Below the pieces are notes generated by a model that searched no databases, was not told the DNA's origin, and saw only the letters and a program-made list of their open reading frames with translations. 64,000 bases of DNA from Tricholoma matsutake (lineage: Eukaryota; Basidiomycota; Agaricomycetes; Agaricales; Tricholomataceae), in NCBI GenBank assembly GCA_026075535.2, contig AP026546.1, forward strand, positions 6,758,001-6,822,000, read 5' to 3'. The stretch's first letter is position 1, and each line of letters starts with the position of its first letter. Made by a program: the position numbers and the translations under genes. Below, piece by piece: positions 1 through 11,430 of this stretch.

Positions 1-1060
1 GAAACACTAGAGCCTAGAGGCAAAAATTGATGTGCTTATGGCACAAATGTCACAATTAGTGTCAGTGTTGGCAGCATCACAGCCCAGACAAGCAGAAGTA
101 CAGCCAGAGACAATGGTAGAAAGAGATGATGAGATGGAGGAGATGGTGGAGTGGATGTCACAGGATGATGTGCAGGTGGTGGAGAAATCCAGAAATGGAA
201 AAGCGTGCTTACCTAGGTATGCACCCCTGCAAATCTTTGACGGTACCATGGAGAATACAAAATCTTTTATCAGCTCTATAGTATTGTACATCCATGGGAG
301 GAAGCCAGAGTTTTGTACAGCCGAGTCTAGGATTATGTTTGCTCTCTCATACATTCAGGGGGGGAAAGCACAGTTCTGGAGAAATGAGGCTATTAATCAA
401 ATTGCCACAGGAAATAAACCATTTGCAACCTTCAAGGAATTTTTGGAAAGATTGGAGGCACAGTTTGGGGATCCTAATTCAAAGGTGACAGCCAATGCCA
501 AATTAAAAACCATGCACCAAGGTTCCCTAATGGTGGATGAATTTATTTTGCAGTTCAAAGCAGAAGCTTCACAGATGGATATGGGAGAAGCAGTGTTGGT
601 AGAATTTTTGAAAGCAGGATTAAATCCCTCTTTATTCAAGTCTATCTACCGACTACCTTCTATGCCAGAGATGTTGGACAAGTGGTATAATTGGGTGATG
701 CACCTTGATCAGCAATATCGGCAGGAACAGGCAGAATTGAAGTTGATGTATGGAAGTAGTAAATCTAGAAAACTGTCAGGAGGAAAGTCCAAGAAAGGAA
801 AGGCACCTCAGGTGCAAACTCCGAGGGCACAGCCACCAGCCATGGCAGTGACACCTATAGTTACAGAGTCAGCAGCACCAGCAGAGGCAATGGAGGTTGA
901 TCAAGTGGGGAGACAAGCCCCACTTAAGTGTTTTAACTGTGGGCAGTTAGGACACATTGCTAGGAATTGTAGGCAGAAAAGAAAGATTAGGGAAACTACA
1001 ATTGAGGAAGTGAAGCCAAAGGAAGGCAGGCAGAAGAATTTTGTGGAAGAGTCCCAGTGA
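1..1060 (+). pseudogene. gag: gypsy-1A gag (capsid/nucleocapsid), 5' truncated by window edge
   Basis: This is the structural protein of the retrotransposon particle. The frame is open from about base 11 to the stop at 1058-1060 and closely parallels the gag of gypsy-1B. A retrotrans_gag-like region (FDGTMENTKSFISSI through EFLERLEAQFGDPN) is followed by a basic linker and a zinc knuckle CFNCGQLGHIARNC (CX2CX4HX4C) near 929-970. An in-frame TAG at 8-10 and the missing N-terminus make this copy non-functional, but the rest is uninterrupted. It keeps a CGA codon near position 649 where gypsy-1B has TGA. Pol starts in the -1 frame and overlaps the last bases. Confidence 0.9.
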
Positions 1061-2945
1061 AGGTTTCCCCATTGGTGACCCAGAATTGTTACAATGTATT
1101 AGTATCCAAGGAAACCCAGAGCAAATCAGAAAAGGAAATTGAGGAGGAGTACAACTGTTGCAAATCACATGACAAAGAAAGTTGCCAAGCACTATTTCTG
1201 AAAACCCCTAAATTCTTTATTCGCTCTGTGCGAATGGAACCCAAAATTACCTTGACTGGGGGATTGAAGACAGTGGACACGCATGCAGCGATTGTTGCTT
1301 GATAGTGGTGCTACAGGATTATTCATTAATTGGTCCTTAATTACTGGAAACAGTATTAGCACACACAAGCTGGTGCAACCTATAATGGTGTATAATATTG
1401 ATGGAACAGTCAATCATGGAGGAACTATCAAGGAGGAGGTGACCATGGTACTAAAGTATCAGGAGCATCAGGAACAAGCCATATTTGAAGTGTGTGATCT
1501 TGGGAAAACCAATCTAATAATAGGATGTCCGTGGTTATGGAAGCATAATCCCGAAATTGATTGGAAAACTGGGAAAGTACAAATGACTTGTTGCCCTAAG
1601 GAATGTAATGTGTATGGCAGGAAGATGAAGAAGGAGAAAAGGAAAAAGAAAGAGAAAGAACATCTGAGGAAGTATTCTGTTACAATGGAGGAAGTGGAGG
1701 ATGAGGAAATGCCAAATGGGGAAGTTCCAATCATGATTGGAAAGGAAGAGCAGAGGCAAACCTTTAGAGCAATTCATGGAGGACAGTCATGGGACAATAA
1801 TATTGTGAAGGTGGAGAAGCCAGTGGAGGAGTGGATACCAAAAGCACATCATGAATATCTTCAGTCTTTCAGAAGAAGGAGTCTGAGCGAATGCCGGTGT
1901 GGAAGCCATGGGATCATGCGATTGAGATGCAGGGTTTGTGCTGAAGAAGTCAAAGGTATATCTGTTATCTCTGATGGAACAAGAAGAAGTTGATGCATTC
2001 CTAAATGAGCAATTGTGCAAAGGATACATACGACCTTTGAAATCACTGCAGATGTCACCAATATTCTTCGTGCCAAAGAAAGACCAGAGGAAGAGGATGT
2101 GTACAGATTATAGGTATCTGAATGAGTGGACAGTGAAGAACACATACCCCCTGCCGTTGATCTCAGAAATAATTGACAAGGTGGGAAAAGCCAAGGTCTT
2201 TACAAAGTTGGATTTACGATGGGGATACAATAACATATGAATAAAGAAAGGAGATGAGTGGAAGGCTGCATTTGCCATGTGTTGAGGATCCTTCAAGCCG
2301 CTTGTCATGTTTTTCAGGATGACCAATAGTCCCCTGACTTTCCAAAATATGATAAATGACATTTTCAAGGACATAATAGACAAAGGCATGGTAATGATAT
2401 TTATTGATGACATTCTGATATTCATGGAGGATGAGGAAAATCATGAAGCGATAGTGCAGGAGGTGCTATGGAGATTAGCAGAGAATGATCTATTTTTGAA
2501 ACTGGGGAAGTGTGTGTTCAGGACAAGCAGGATCAAGTTCCTAGGATTATTGATCAGCCCTGATGGGATCAAAATGGATCTGATCAAGGTACAGGCAATC
2601 ACTAATTGGCCTGCGCACACCCATGTCAAGGAGGTTCAAGCCTTCTTGGGACTCGCAAATTACTATCGTCGCTTTGTGCATAATTTTTCCAAAATCACTG
2701 CACCCTTACATAACCTTACATGAAAGGGAGTAGTGTAGAGGTGGGGAGAACAGCAGCAGACAGCATTTGAGGAGTTGAAGAGGAAGTTTGTGGAGGGACC
2801 AATATTAGCCCCAGTAGATTTCACATGTCCCTTACGAGTGGAATCAGATGCATCCAACTTTGCTACTGGAGCAGTATTATCAATGCTATGTGAAGATGAC
2901 AAATGGCATCCTTGTGCATATTTGTCCTGAGGGTTGAATGATGTG
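1057..2945 (+). pseudogene. pol: gypsy-1A pol, 5' part (protease, reverse transcriptase, start of RNase H)
   Basis: Order seen: an aspartic protease (LLDSGATGLFIN, about 1300-1330), a linker, reverse transcriptase with the catalytic FIDD motif (about 2400), the connection region, then the first part of RNase H (ESDASNFATGAVLS, about 2835-2880). An 11-bp deletion at about 1295 relative to gypsy-1B shifts the frame just before the protease motif. Another frame change occurs near 1900-1940. An in-frame TGA at 2721-2723 is shared with gypsy-1B. The coding text stops at 2945 where gypsy-1B inserted and resumes at 9166. Confidence 0.88.
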
Positions 2946-3347
2946 TGTTAGGAAACCACCCCATTACCTAATAAACTTTCATTTTATTTTATTATGTCAA
3001 ATTACGCTACATGATGCCAAATGACGCTACATTTTGATAAGCATGAGAATTTTATTTCACACGCATCAAAATGTACACGCATGTACGAGTGCGTTGGTAA
3101 CAACAATGTACAATATATGTAACATAGTATATAAACCCTAAATATATGCCTAGGGGACCCCAGTTGTGTTCTCTTAGGTATTCCACCTACGTTTTTGGTG
3201 TGAAAGGCCTATCTCAACAAACTCACCTATTAATAACCCCTCGCATCAAAACCATCAATTTCCCCATCACGCGCGCGGATCCTGCCCCCTTCTTGTAGAG
3301 AGAACCCGCACAGTCTTAGCTAGCAGATAGTGGGTGTCGCCCTAACA
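2946..3347 (+). repeat. 5' LTR of gypsy-1B
   Basis: It begins TGTTAGG and ends CCTAACA, a perfect 7-bp terminal inverted repeat. A TATA-like GTATATAAACCC lies at about 3128-3139, giving a likely pol II start downstream inside the LTR. It is the same family as 8764-9165, 11031-11430 and, inverted, 52360-52760. Confidence 0.96.
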
Positions 3348-3833
3348 GAAGAACACAACTTCCCATATCAGTGCGCCTTCTCTTACTTGTGCATACGTCA
3401 TTGTTTCACTGTGCCACATCTGATTACTCATCCTTTCGGCATGAGGCAGAAGTACTTGTATATACGTAATCTACCTTTTCTTTCATAAGCCGATGCCAGG
3501 CCTTGCCTTACATTGTGACTGCCAGTGATCGAGAGGCAGCACTTGTCATTAGGACAGCTGCAACCAGACAACCAATCGGATCTGGTTTAGTTATGATTTA
3601 CATTACTCTATTTGGACAACTATTTTAGTTACAAGCTGAATTCAGTGATATCTCTGAGATCAGGCACTGTTGGAAGGGTTGTTGATCTGAAGTGTCAAAA
3701 TAGGTGCCCGACGAATGACGAACCATTGACGAACCTCGACGAACCTTATCACGTGACCTGTAGACATTTGGAGAGGTCTCGAAGTAAAATTTTGAATTTG
3801 TCGAAGAAGTGATTCATCACAGATTCTACAATT
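3348..3833 (+). other. gypsy-1B untranslated leader
   Basis: 486 bp lie between the 5' LTR and the gag ATG. I see no convincing TGG-initiated tRNA primer-binding site immediately after the LTR, so priming may be by another route such as self-priming, or the site is mutated. No gene is visible here. Confidence 0.6.
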
Positions 3834-4931
3834 ATGTCCAAACCTTCAACTTCTAATCCTGGTCCTAATCCTGTTCCCATACCAGCACTAGAGGCGAAAA
3901 TTGATGCGCTCACAGTGCAAATGTCGCAATTAGAGTCAGTATTGGCAGCATCACAGCCCAGACAAGCAGAAGTACAGCCAGAGACGATAGGAGAAAGAGA
4001 TGATGAGATGGAGGAGATGGTGGAGTGGATATTGCAGGAGGATGAGACAGTGGAGAAATCCAGAAATGGAAAAGCATGCTTACCTAAGTATGCACCCCCG
4101 CAAATCTTTGACGGTACCATGGAGAATACAAAATCCTTCATCAGCTCTATAGTATTGTACATCCATGGGAGGAAGCCAGAGTTTTGTACAGCTGAGTCTA
4201 GGATTATGTTTGCTCTCTCATACATTCAGGGGGGGAAAGCACAGTTCTGGAGAAATGAGGCTATTAATCAAATTGCTGTGGGAAATAAACCTTTTGCAAC
4301 CTTCAAGGAATTTCTGGAGAGATTGGAGGCACAGTTTGGAGACCCTAATCCAAAGGCGACAGCCAATGCTAAATTAAAGACCATGCGCCAAGGTTCCTTA
4401 ATGGTGGATGAATTTATTTTGCAGTTCAAAGCAGAAGCTTCGCAAATGGATATGGGAGAAGCTGCGTTGGTAGAGTTTTTGAAAGCAGGATTAAATCCCT
4501 CTCTATTCAAGTCTATCTACTGACTACCTTCTATGCCAGAGAAGTTGTACGAGTGGTATAATTGGGCAATGCACCTTGACCAGCAATATCGGCAGGAACA
4601 GGCAGAGTCAAAGTTGATGTACGGAAGTAGTAAATTTGGAAAGTCATCAGGAGGAAAGTCCGAGAAAGGAAAGGCGCCTCAGGTGCAAGCTCCGAGGGCA
4701 CAGCCACCAGCCATGGCAGTGACACCTACAGTTATGGAGTCAGCAGCACCAGCAGAGGCAATGGAGGTTGATCAAGCAGGGAGACGAGCCCCACTTAAAT
4801 GTTTTAACTGTGGGCAGTTAGGACACATTTCTAAGAATTGCAAGCAGAAGAGAAAGATCAGGGGAGCTACAATTGAGGAAGTGAAGCAGGAGGAAGGCAA
4901 GCAGGAGAATTTTGTGGAAGAGTCCCAGTGA
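3834..4931 (+). pseudogene. gag: gypsy-1B gag with one in-frame TGA
   Basis: The ATG at 3834 starts MSKPSTSNPGP..., an acidic region, then the retrotransposon capsid region, and near 4800-4841 the CFNCGQLGHISKNC zinc knuckle. Length would be 365 codons, normal for this group. A TGA at 4521-4523 interrupts the frame; gypsy-1A has CGA at this codon, so it is a C-to-T change in a CpG. The stop at 4929-4931 overlaps pol by the sequence GTGA, with pol in the -1 frame. Confidence 0.92.
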
Positions 4932-7900
4932 AGGTTTCCCCATTGGTGACCCAGAATCGTTACAATGTATTAGTATCCAAGGAAACCCAGAGTAAATCAG
5001 AAAAGGAAATCGAGGAGGAGTACAACTGTTGCGAATCATGCGACAAAGAAAATTGTCACATGTCATTTCCAAAAACTCCTAAATTCTTTATTCGCTCTGC
5101 GCGAATAGAACCCGAAATCACCTTGACTGTGGGACTGAAGACAGTGGACACGCATGCAGCTATTGATGTGGAAGCGTTGCTTGACAGTGGTGCTACAGGA
5201 TTATTTATTAATTGATCCTTAATTACTGGAAACGGTATTAACACACGCAAGCTGGCACAACCTATAATGGTGTACAATATTGATGGAACAGTCAATTGTG
5301 GAGGAACTATCAAGGAGGAGGTGACTATGGTACTAAAGTATCAGGAGCATCAGGAGCGAGCCGTATTCGAAGTGTGCGATCTTGGGAAAACCAATCTAAT
5401 AATAGGATGTCCGTGGTTACGGAAGCATAATCCCGAAATTGATTGGAAAACTGGGAAAGTACAAATGACTCATTGTCCTAAGGAATGTAATGTGTATGGG
5501 AGGAAGATGAAGAAAGAAAAAAGGAAAAAGAAAGAGAAAGAACATCTGAGGAAGTATTCTGTTACAATGGAGGAAGTGGAGGATGAGGAAATGCCAAATG
5601 GGGAAGTTCCGATCATGATCGAGAAAGCAGAGCAGAAGCAAACCTTTAGAGCAGTTTGTGGAGGACAGTCATGGGACAAGAATATTGTGAAGGTGGAGAA
5701 GCCAGTGGAGGAATGGGTGCCAAAAGTGTATCATGAACATTTGTCAGTGTTCCAAAAGAAGGAGTCTGAGCAAATGCCGGTGCGGAAGCCATGGGATCAT
5801 GCGATTGAGATGAAGCCTGGGTTTGTGCCAAAGAAGTCGAAGGTATATCCGTTATCTCCAATGGAACAAGAAGAAGTGGATGCATTCCTGAAGGAGCAAT
5901 TGTGCAGAGGATACATACAACCTTCAAAATCACTGCAGACGTCACCAATATTCTTTGTGCCCAAAAAAGACCAAAGGAAGAGGATGTGTACCGATTATAG
6001 GTATCTGAATGAGTGGACAGTGAAGAACGTGTACCCCCTGCTGTTGATCTCAGAAATAATTGATAAGGTGGGAAAAGCCAAGGTCTTTACAAAATTGGAT
6101 TTATGATGGGGATACAACAATGTACAAATAAAGAAAGGAGATGAGTGGAAGGCTGCATTTGCCACGCGTCGAGGATCCTTCGAGCCGCTTGTCATGTTTT
6201 TTGGGATGACTAATAGTCCCCCGACCTTTCAAAATATGATGAACAACATTTTCAAGGACATAATAGACAAAGGCGTGGTAATAATATTTATTGATGACAT
6301 TCTGATATTCATGGAGGATGAAGAGAATCATGAGGCGATAGTGCAGGAGGTGTTACGGAGGTTGGCAGAGAACGATCTATTTTTGAAACCAGAGAAGTGT
6401 GTGTTTGGGGCAAGCGAGATTGAGTTCCTAGGATTATTGATCGGCCCTGATGGGATCAAAATGGATCCGATCAAGGTACAGGTGATCACAGATTGGCCTG
6501 CGCCCACCCGTGTCAAGGAGGTTCAAGCCTTCTTGGGACTTGCAAATTATTATCGTCGCTTTGTGCACAATTTTTCTAAAATTGCCACACCCTTACATAA
6601 CCTTATGTGAAAGGGAGTAGTATGGAGGTGGGGAGAGCAGCAGCAGACAGCATTTGAGGAGTTGAAGAGAAGGTTTGTGGAGGGACCAATATTAGCCCCA
6701 GCAGATTTCACACGCCCTTTGCGAGTGGAATCCGATGCATCCGATTTTGCTACTGGAGCAGTATTATCAATGCTGTGCAAAGATGACAAATGGCATCCTT
6801 GTGCATACTTGTCAAAAGGGTTGAATGATGTGGAGAGGAATTATGATGTGCATGACAAAGAGATGTTGGGGATAATACGAGCATTGGAGGCATGGAGGCA
6901 TTATTTGGAGGGATGTACGCATCAGATTGAGATCTGGATGGATCATCAAAATCTGCAATACTTCATGTCTGCTAAAAAGCTTAATCGCCGGCAAGCGCAT
7001 TGGGCACTATTCCTATCGCATTTCAACTTTCACTTGGTCCATAAAGCGGGAAGCTTAATGAGGAAAGCAGATGCATTATCCAGATGTATTGATCATGAAA
7101 GGGGGGTGGAGGAGGACAATAAAAATGTTACCTTACTCAAACCCAAATACTTTTGCATTTGCGCTATGCGTCAAGGGCATCTATTAATAGATAGCTCGGA
7201 AATGGAAATGTTGTCTAAAATTAGACAATGTTTGGAAATGGACGATGAAGTAGTGGAAGCCATGAAAGCTCTGAAGGGAGAGAAGAAAGGTAATATCAAA
7301 GGAGACAAATGGGCTGAGGAACAAGGGTTGGTGTTGTTTTGAGGAAAAGTGTATGTACCGAAGGATCAGGATTTGTGAAGGGAGATCATCTGGTTACATC
7401 ACAATACGCCAATTGCCAGACACCCAGGAAGATGGAAGACGTTGGAATTAGTAATGAGAAATTATTGGTGGCCTGGAATTTTGAAGTATGTGTTGGGGTA
7501 TGTGGATGGATGTGATACGTGCATGAGGGGGAAGAAATTTCCAGAGAAACCTGCAGGAAAATTAATGCCAAACCCTATACCTAAAGCGCCGTGGTGAGAT
7601 ATATCTGTGGATTTTATTACCAGATTACCTGAGGCTCAAGGGTACGATGCAATATTTGTAGTATGCGACTGCTTTACAAAGGAGGTCCATATTATTCCTA
7701 CTACTACAGAAACCTCATCATTGGGCTTGGCGTGCCTCTATCTAAATCAGGTATGGCGGTTACATGGGTTACCTGATACCGTTATCTCTGATCGTGGACC
7801 ACAATTTGCTTCCACATTTATGCAAGAACTAAACAACATATTGGGAATTCAAACTAAATTATCTACGGCATATCACCCACAAACTGATGGGCAGACAGAG

Positions 7901-8752
7901 AGAATGAATCAGGAGTTGGAGCAGTACCTACATATGTTTGTCAACTACCGACAAACCGACTGGCCCGAATGGTTGGCAATTGCTGAATTTTCCCACAATA
8001 ACAAATTCCATTCAGCTACTCGTATGACACCCTTTTTCATGAATTATGGATATCATCCTCGCATGGGAGTAGAACCCAGAAGGGAAGTCAAAGTACAGTC
8101 AGTAGAAGATTTTGTATCTAAGATGCAAACGGTACAAGAGGAAGCAGAAGCAGCATTGAAGAAAGCACGTGATGACATGATGCGACATGCGGATCGTACT
8201 CGAGCATGCGCTCCAGAGTACAAAGTTGGTGACTTGGTATGGCTAAGTACCAAGGACCTGAATATTCCACGACCTTCGAAGAAACTTACAGAGAAACAAG
8301 TTGGCCCATATGGGATCTCTAAAGTGATCTTGCCTAATGTGGTAGTGCTAAAATTACCCCGATCATTTAAGATTGATCCCGAGATTAACGTATCCCGCCT
8401 ACGCCCTTACCATCCACCCACTATTCCTGGCCAACAAACTACTCCACAACCTCTGATAATAGTAGAAGGTGCTCCAGAATACATAGTTGAAGAAATTCTA
8501 GACTCACGTCTTCGACGGAACAAATTGGAGTTCTTAATACAGTGGAAAAACTATACCGACAAAAATAATTTGTGGGAACCCAAAGAGAATTGTAAGCGAG
8601 CACGTAATGCGATCGCCGAATTCTTTAAATGTAATCCGAATGCTCCGCATCGCATTGTGAGAATGGTGTATGAGGGGATGAAATTCCGGCCTTACCAAAA
8701 TTTCACAGAGGGGACAAACATAATATTTTCTTGCCTGGAAGTCGAGGCATAA
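4928..8752 (+). pseudogene. pol: gypsy-1B pol (PR-RT-RH-IN-chromodomain), six in-frame TGA codons
   Basis: A single frame runs from the gag stop to TAA at 8750-8752. Domains in order: protease LLDSGATGLFIN (about 5176), RT with FIDD (about 6290), RNase H (ESDASDFATGAVLS at about 6728, then RKADALSR), an integrase HHCC finger (about 7395-7530), and the DDE core (VDFITRLPEA at about 7607, SDRGPQF at about 7788, TDGQTERMNQELE at about 7885). A C-terminal chromodomain (EYIVEEILDSRLRR...LIQWKNY...LWEPKENC, about 8470-8640) would guide insertion to chromatin. TGA stops lie at 5213, 6104, 6608, 7340, 7376 and 7595. The gypsy-1A counterparts are TGG, CGA, TGA, TGA, CGA and TGA. No frameshift is seen. 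Confidence 0.95.
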
Positions 8753-8763
8753 AAGGGGGGTAA
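8751..8763 (+). other. Polypurine tract of gypsy-1B
   Basis: AAAAGGGGGG followed by TAA sits directly against the 3' LTR start. It is the expected plus-strand primer, and the same sequence precedes the gypsy-1A LTR at 11019-11030. Confidence 0.85.
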
Positions 8764-9165
8764 TGTTAGGAAACCACCCCATTACCTAATAAACTTTCAT
8801 TTTATTTTATTATGTCGAATTATGCTACATGATGCCAAATGATGCTACATTTTGATAAGCATGAGAATTTTATTTCGCACGCATCAAAATGTACGTGCAT
8901 GTACCAGTGCATCGGTAACAACAATGTACAATATATGTAACATAGTATATAAACCCTAAACATATGCCTAGGGGACCCCAGTTGTGTTTTCTTAGGTATT
9001 CCACCTATGTTTTTGGTGTGAAAGGCCTATCTCAACAAACTCACCTATTAATAACCCCTTGCATCAAAACCATCAATTTCCCCATCACGCGCGCAGATCC
9101 TGCCCCCTTCTTGTAGAGAGAATCCGCACGGTCTTAGCTAGCAGATAGTGGGTGTCGCCCTAACA
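8764..9165 (+). repeat. 3' LTR of gypsy-1B
   Basis: 402 bp with the same TGTTAGG/CCTAACA ends as the 5' copy. It differs from 2946-3347 at about 16 sites: 15 transitions and one G/C transversion, with about 12 of the transitions in CpG context. It is followed by the ATGTG target duplication. Confidence 0.96.
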
Positions 9166-11019
9166 ATGTGGAAAGGAATTATGATGTGCATGACAAAGAG
9201 ATGTTGGGAATAATCTGAGCATTGGAGGCATGGAGACATTATTTGGAGGGATGTATGCATCAGATTGAGATCTGGATGGACCATCAAAATCTGCAATACT
9301 TCATGTCCACTAAAAGGCTTAACCACTGGCAAGCGCGTTGGGCATTATTCCTATCATATTTCAATTTTCACTTGGTCCACAAAGTGGGAAGCTTAATGAG
9401 GAAAGCAGATGAATCATCCAGATGTATTGATCACAAAAGGGGGGTGGAGGAGGACAGAAATGGAAATGTTGTCTAAAATTAGACAATGTTCAGAAATGGA
9501 TGATGAAGTAGTGGAAGCTGTGAACACTCTGAAGGGAGAGAAGAAAAGTAATATCAAAGGAGATGAGTGGGCTGAGGAACAAGGGTTGGTGTTATTCTGA
9601 GGAAAGGTGTATGTACCAAAGGATCAGGATTTGCGAAGGGAGATCATCTGGTTACATCATAATACACTGACTGCTGGACACCCAGGAAGATGGAAGATGT
9701 TGGAATTAGTAATGAGAAATTATTGGTGGCCCAGAATTTCTAAATATGTGTTGGGGTATGTGGATGGATGTGAGACATGCATGAGGGGGAAGAAATTCCC
9801 AGAGAAACCTGCAGGGAAATTAATGCCGAACCCTATACCTAAAGTGCCATGGTGAGACATATCTGTGGATTTTATCACCGGATTACCTGAGGCTCAAGGG
9901 TACGATGCAATATTTGTAGTATGCGACCACTTCACAAAGGAGGTCCATATTATTCCTACTACTACAGAAACCTCATCATTGGGCTTGGCATGCCTCTATC
10001 TACATCAGGTATGGCGGTTACATGGACTACCTGATACCATTATCTTCAATTGTGGACCACAATTTGCTTCTGCATTTATGCGAGAACTAAACAACGTATT
10101 GGGGATTCAAACTAAATTATCTATGGCATATCACCCGCAAACTGATGGGCAGACAGAGAGAATGAACCAGGAGTTGGAGCAGTATCTACATATGTTTGTC
10201 AACTACCAACAAACTGACTGGCCCGAATGGTTGGCAATTGCTGAATTTTCCCACAATAATAAATTCCATTTGGCTACTTGCATGTCACTCTTCTTTGCTA
10301 ATTATGGGTATCATCCCCGCATGGGAATAGAACCCTGAAGGGAAATTAAGGTACAATCGGTAGAAGACTTTGTATCTAAGATGTGAAAGGTACAAGAAGA
10401 AGTGGAGGCAGCATTGATGAAAGCATGTGATGACATGATGCAACATGCAGATCGTACTCAAGCTCCTGCTCCAGAGTACAATGTTGGTGACTTGGTATGG
10501 GCCGTATGGCTAAGTATCAAGGACCTAAATATTCCATGACCTTCTAGGAAACTTACAGAGAAACAAGTTGGCCCATACACGATCTCTAAAGTAATTTTGC
10601 CTAATGCGGTAGTGCTAAAATTACCCTGATCATTCAAAATTGATCCCAATATTAATGTTTCCCGCCTACGCCCCTACTGCCTGCCCACTATTCCTGGCCA
10701 ACAAACCACTCCACAACCTCCGATAATAGTAGAAGGTGCTCCAGAATATATAGTTGAAGAAATTCTAGACTCACATCTTTGATGGAATAAATTGGAGTTC
10801 TTAATAAAGTGGAAGAACTATACTGACAAAAATAATTTGTGGGAACCTGAAGAGAATTGTAAGTGAGCACATAATGCAATCACCCAATTCTTTAAACGTA
10901 ATCCAAATGCTCTGCGTTGCATTGTGAGAATGGTGTATGAGGGGATGAAATTCCAGCCTTACCAAAATTTCATGGAGGGGACAGATACAATATTTTCTCA
11001 CCTGGAAGTCAAGGCATAA
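9166..11019 (+). pseudogene. pol: gypsy-1A pol, 3' part (rest of RNase H, integrase, chromodomain)
   Basis: Continues the RNase H interrupted at 2945 (NYDVHDKEML..., MDHQNLQYF), then an integrase zinc finger (HHNTLTAGHPGRW...CETC), a core beginning VDFITGLPEAQGYDAIFVVCD, TDGQTERMNQELE, and a decayed chromodomain (EYIVEEILDS near 10745, WKNYTDKNNLWEP near 10815). The second catalytic Asp region reads FNCGPQF instead of SDRGPQF, so Asp is replaced by Asn. TGA codons at 9598 and 9853 match those in gypsy-1B, and further stops occur at 9220, 10336 and beyond. Confidence 0.88.
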
Positions 11020-11030
11020 AAGGGGGGTAA

Positions 11031-11430
11031 TGTTAGGAAACAGCCCCATTACCTAATAAAATTTCATTTTATTTTATTATGTTGAATTATGCTACATTAT
11101 GCCAAATGATGCTACACTTTGATAGCATGAGAATTTTATTTTGCATGCATCAATATGTATGTGCGTGTACAAGTGCATCGGTAACAACAATGTACAATAT
11201 ATGTAACATAGTATATAAACCCTAAATATACACCTAGGGGATGGCAGTTGTGTTCTCTTAGGTATTCTACCTACACTTGTGGTGTGAAACACCTTTCTCA
11301 ACAAACTCATCTATTAATAACCCCTCGCATCAAAACCATCAGTTTCCCCATCATGCACATGCATCCTGCCCCTTCTTGTAGAGAGAACCCACATGGTCTT
11401 AGCTAGCAGATAGTGGGTGTCACCCTAACA
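11031..11430 (+). repeat. 3' LTR of gypsy-1A
   Basis: 400 bp, TGTTAGG...CCTAACA, preceded by the AAAAGGGGGG polypurine tract. It is visibly more diverged from the gypsy-1B LTRs than they are from each other, which fits gypsy-1A being the older copy. The downstream flank is AAGCC; its partner duplication is outside the window. Confidence 0.93.

Larger units (their letters stand above)
2946..9165 (+). mobile_element. gypsy-1B: complete chromodomain Ty3/gypsy (chromovirus) element, 6,220 bp
   Basis: Two 402-bp LTRs (2946-3347, 8764-9165), each TGTTAGG...CCTAACA, enclose gag and pol. The flanking 5-bp duplication ATGTG (2941-2945, 9166-9170) proves a single insertion into gypsy-1A. Domain order is gag, protease, RT, RNase H, integrase, chromodomain, as in fungal chromoviruses. 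All seven in-frame interruptions are TGA. The two LTRs differ at about 16 of 402 positions, and about 12 of those are transitions at CpG. The element therefore inserted intact and then decayed mainly by point mutation. No obvious tRNA primer-binding site follows the 5' LTR. Confidence 0.97.
1..11430 (+). mobile_element. gypsy-1A: old chromodomain Ty3/gypsy element, 5' end outside window, split by gypsy-1B
   Basis: Gag and pol sequences run from the left edge to 2945, stop inside the RNase H domain, and resume at 9166 after a younger copy of the same family. The 3' LTR is 11031-11430. The break is exact: the RNase H text ending ...AATGATGTG continues at 9166 with ATGTG repeated, so the 5-bp ATGTG is the target duplication of gypsy-1B. 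The coding parts carry frameshifts (an 11-bp deletion near 1295) and many TGA codons. The 5' LTR and the first ~20 gag codons lie outside the window. The element is dead but its family is clear from comparison with gypsy-1B. Confidence 0.95.

Noticed and set aside
4521..7597. TGA recoding or selenocysteine
   Set aside because: TGA falls where arginine or tryptophan is expected, unlinked to catalytic residues, and CpG decay explains it. Host genes here end normally and have no internal TGA.
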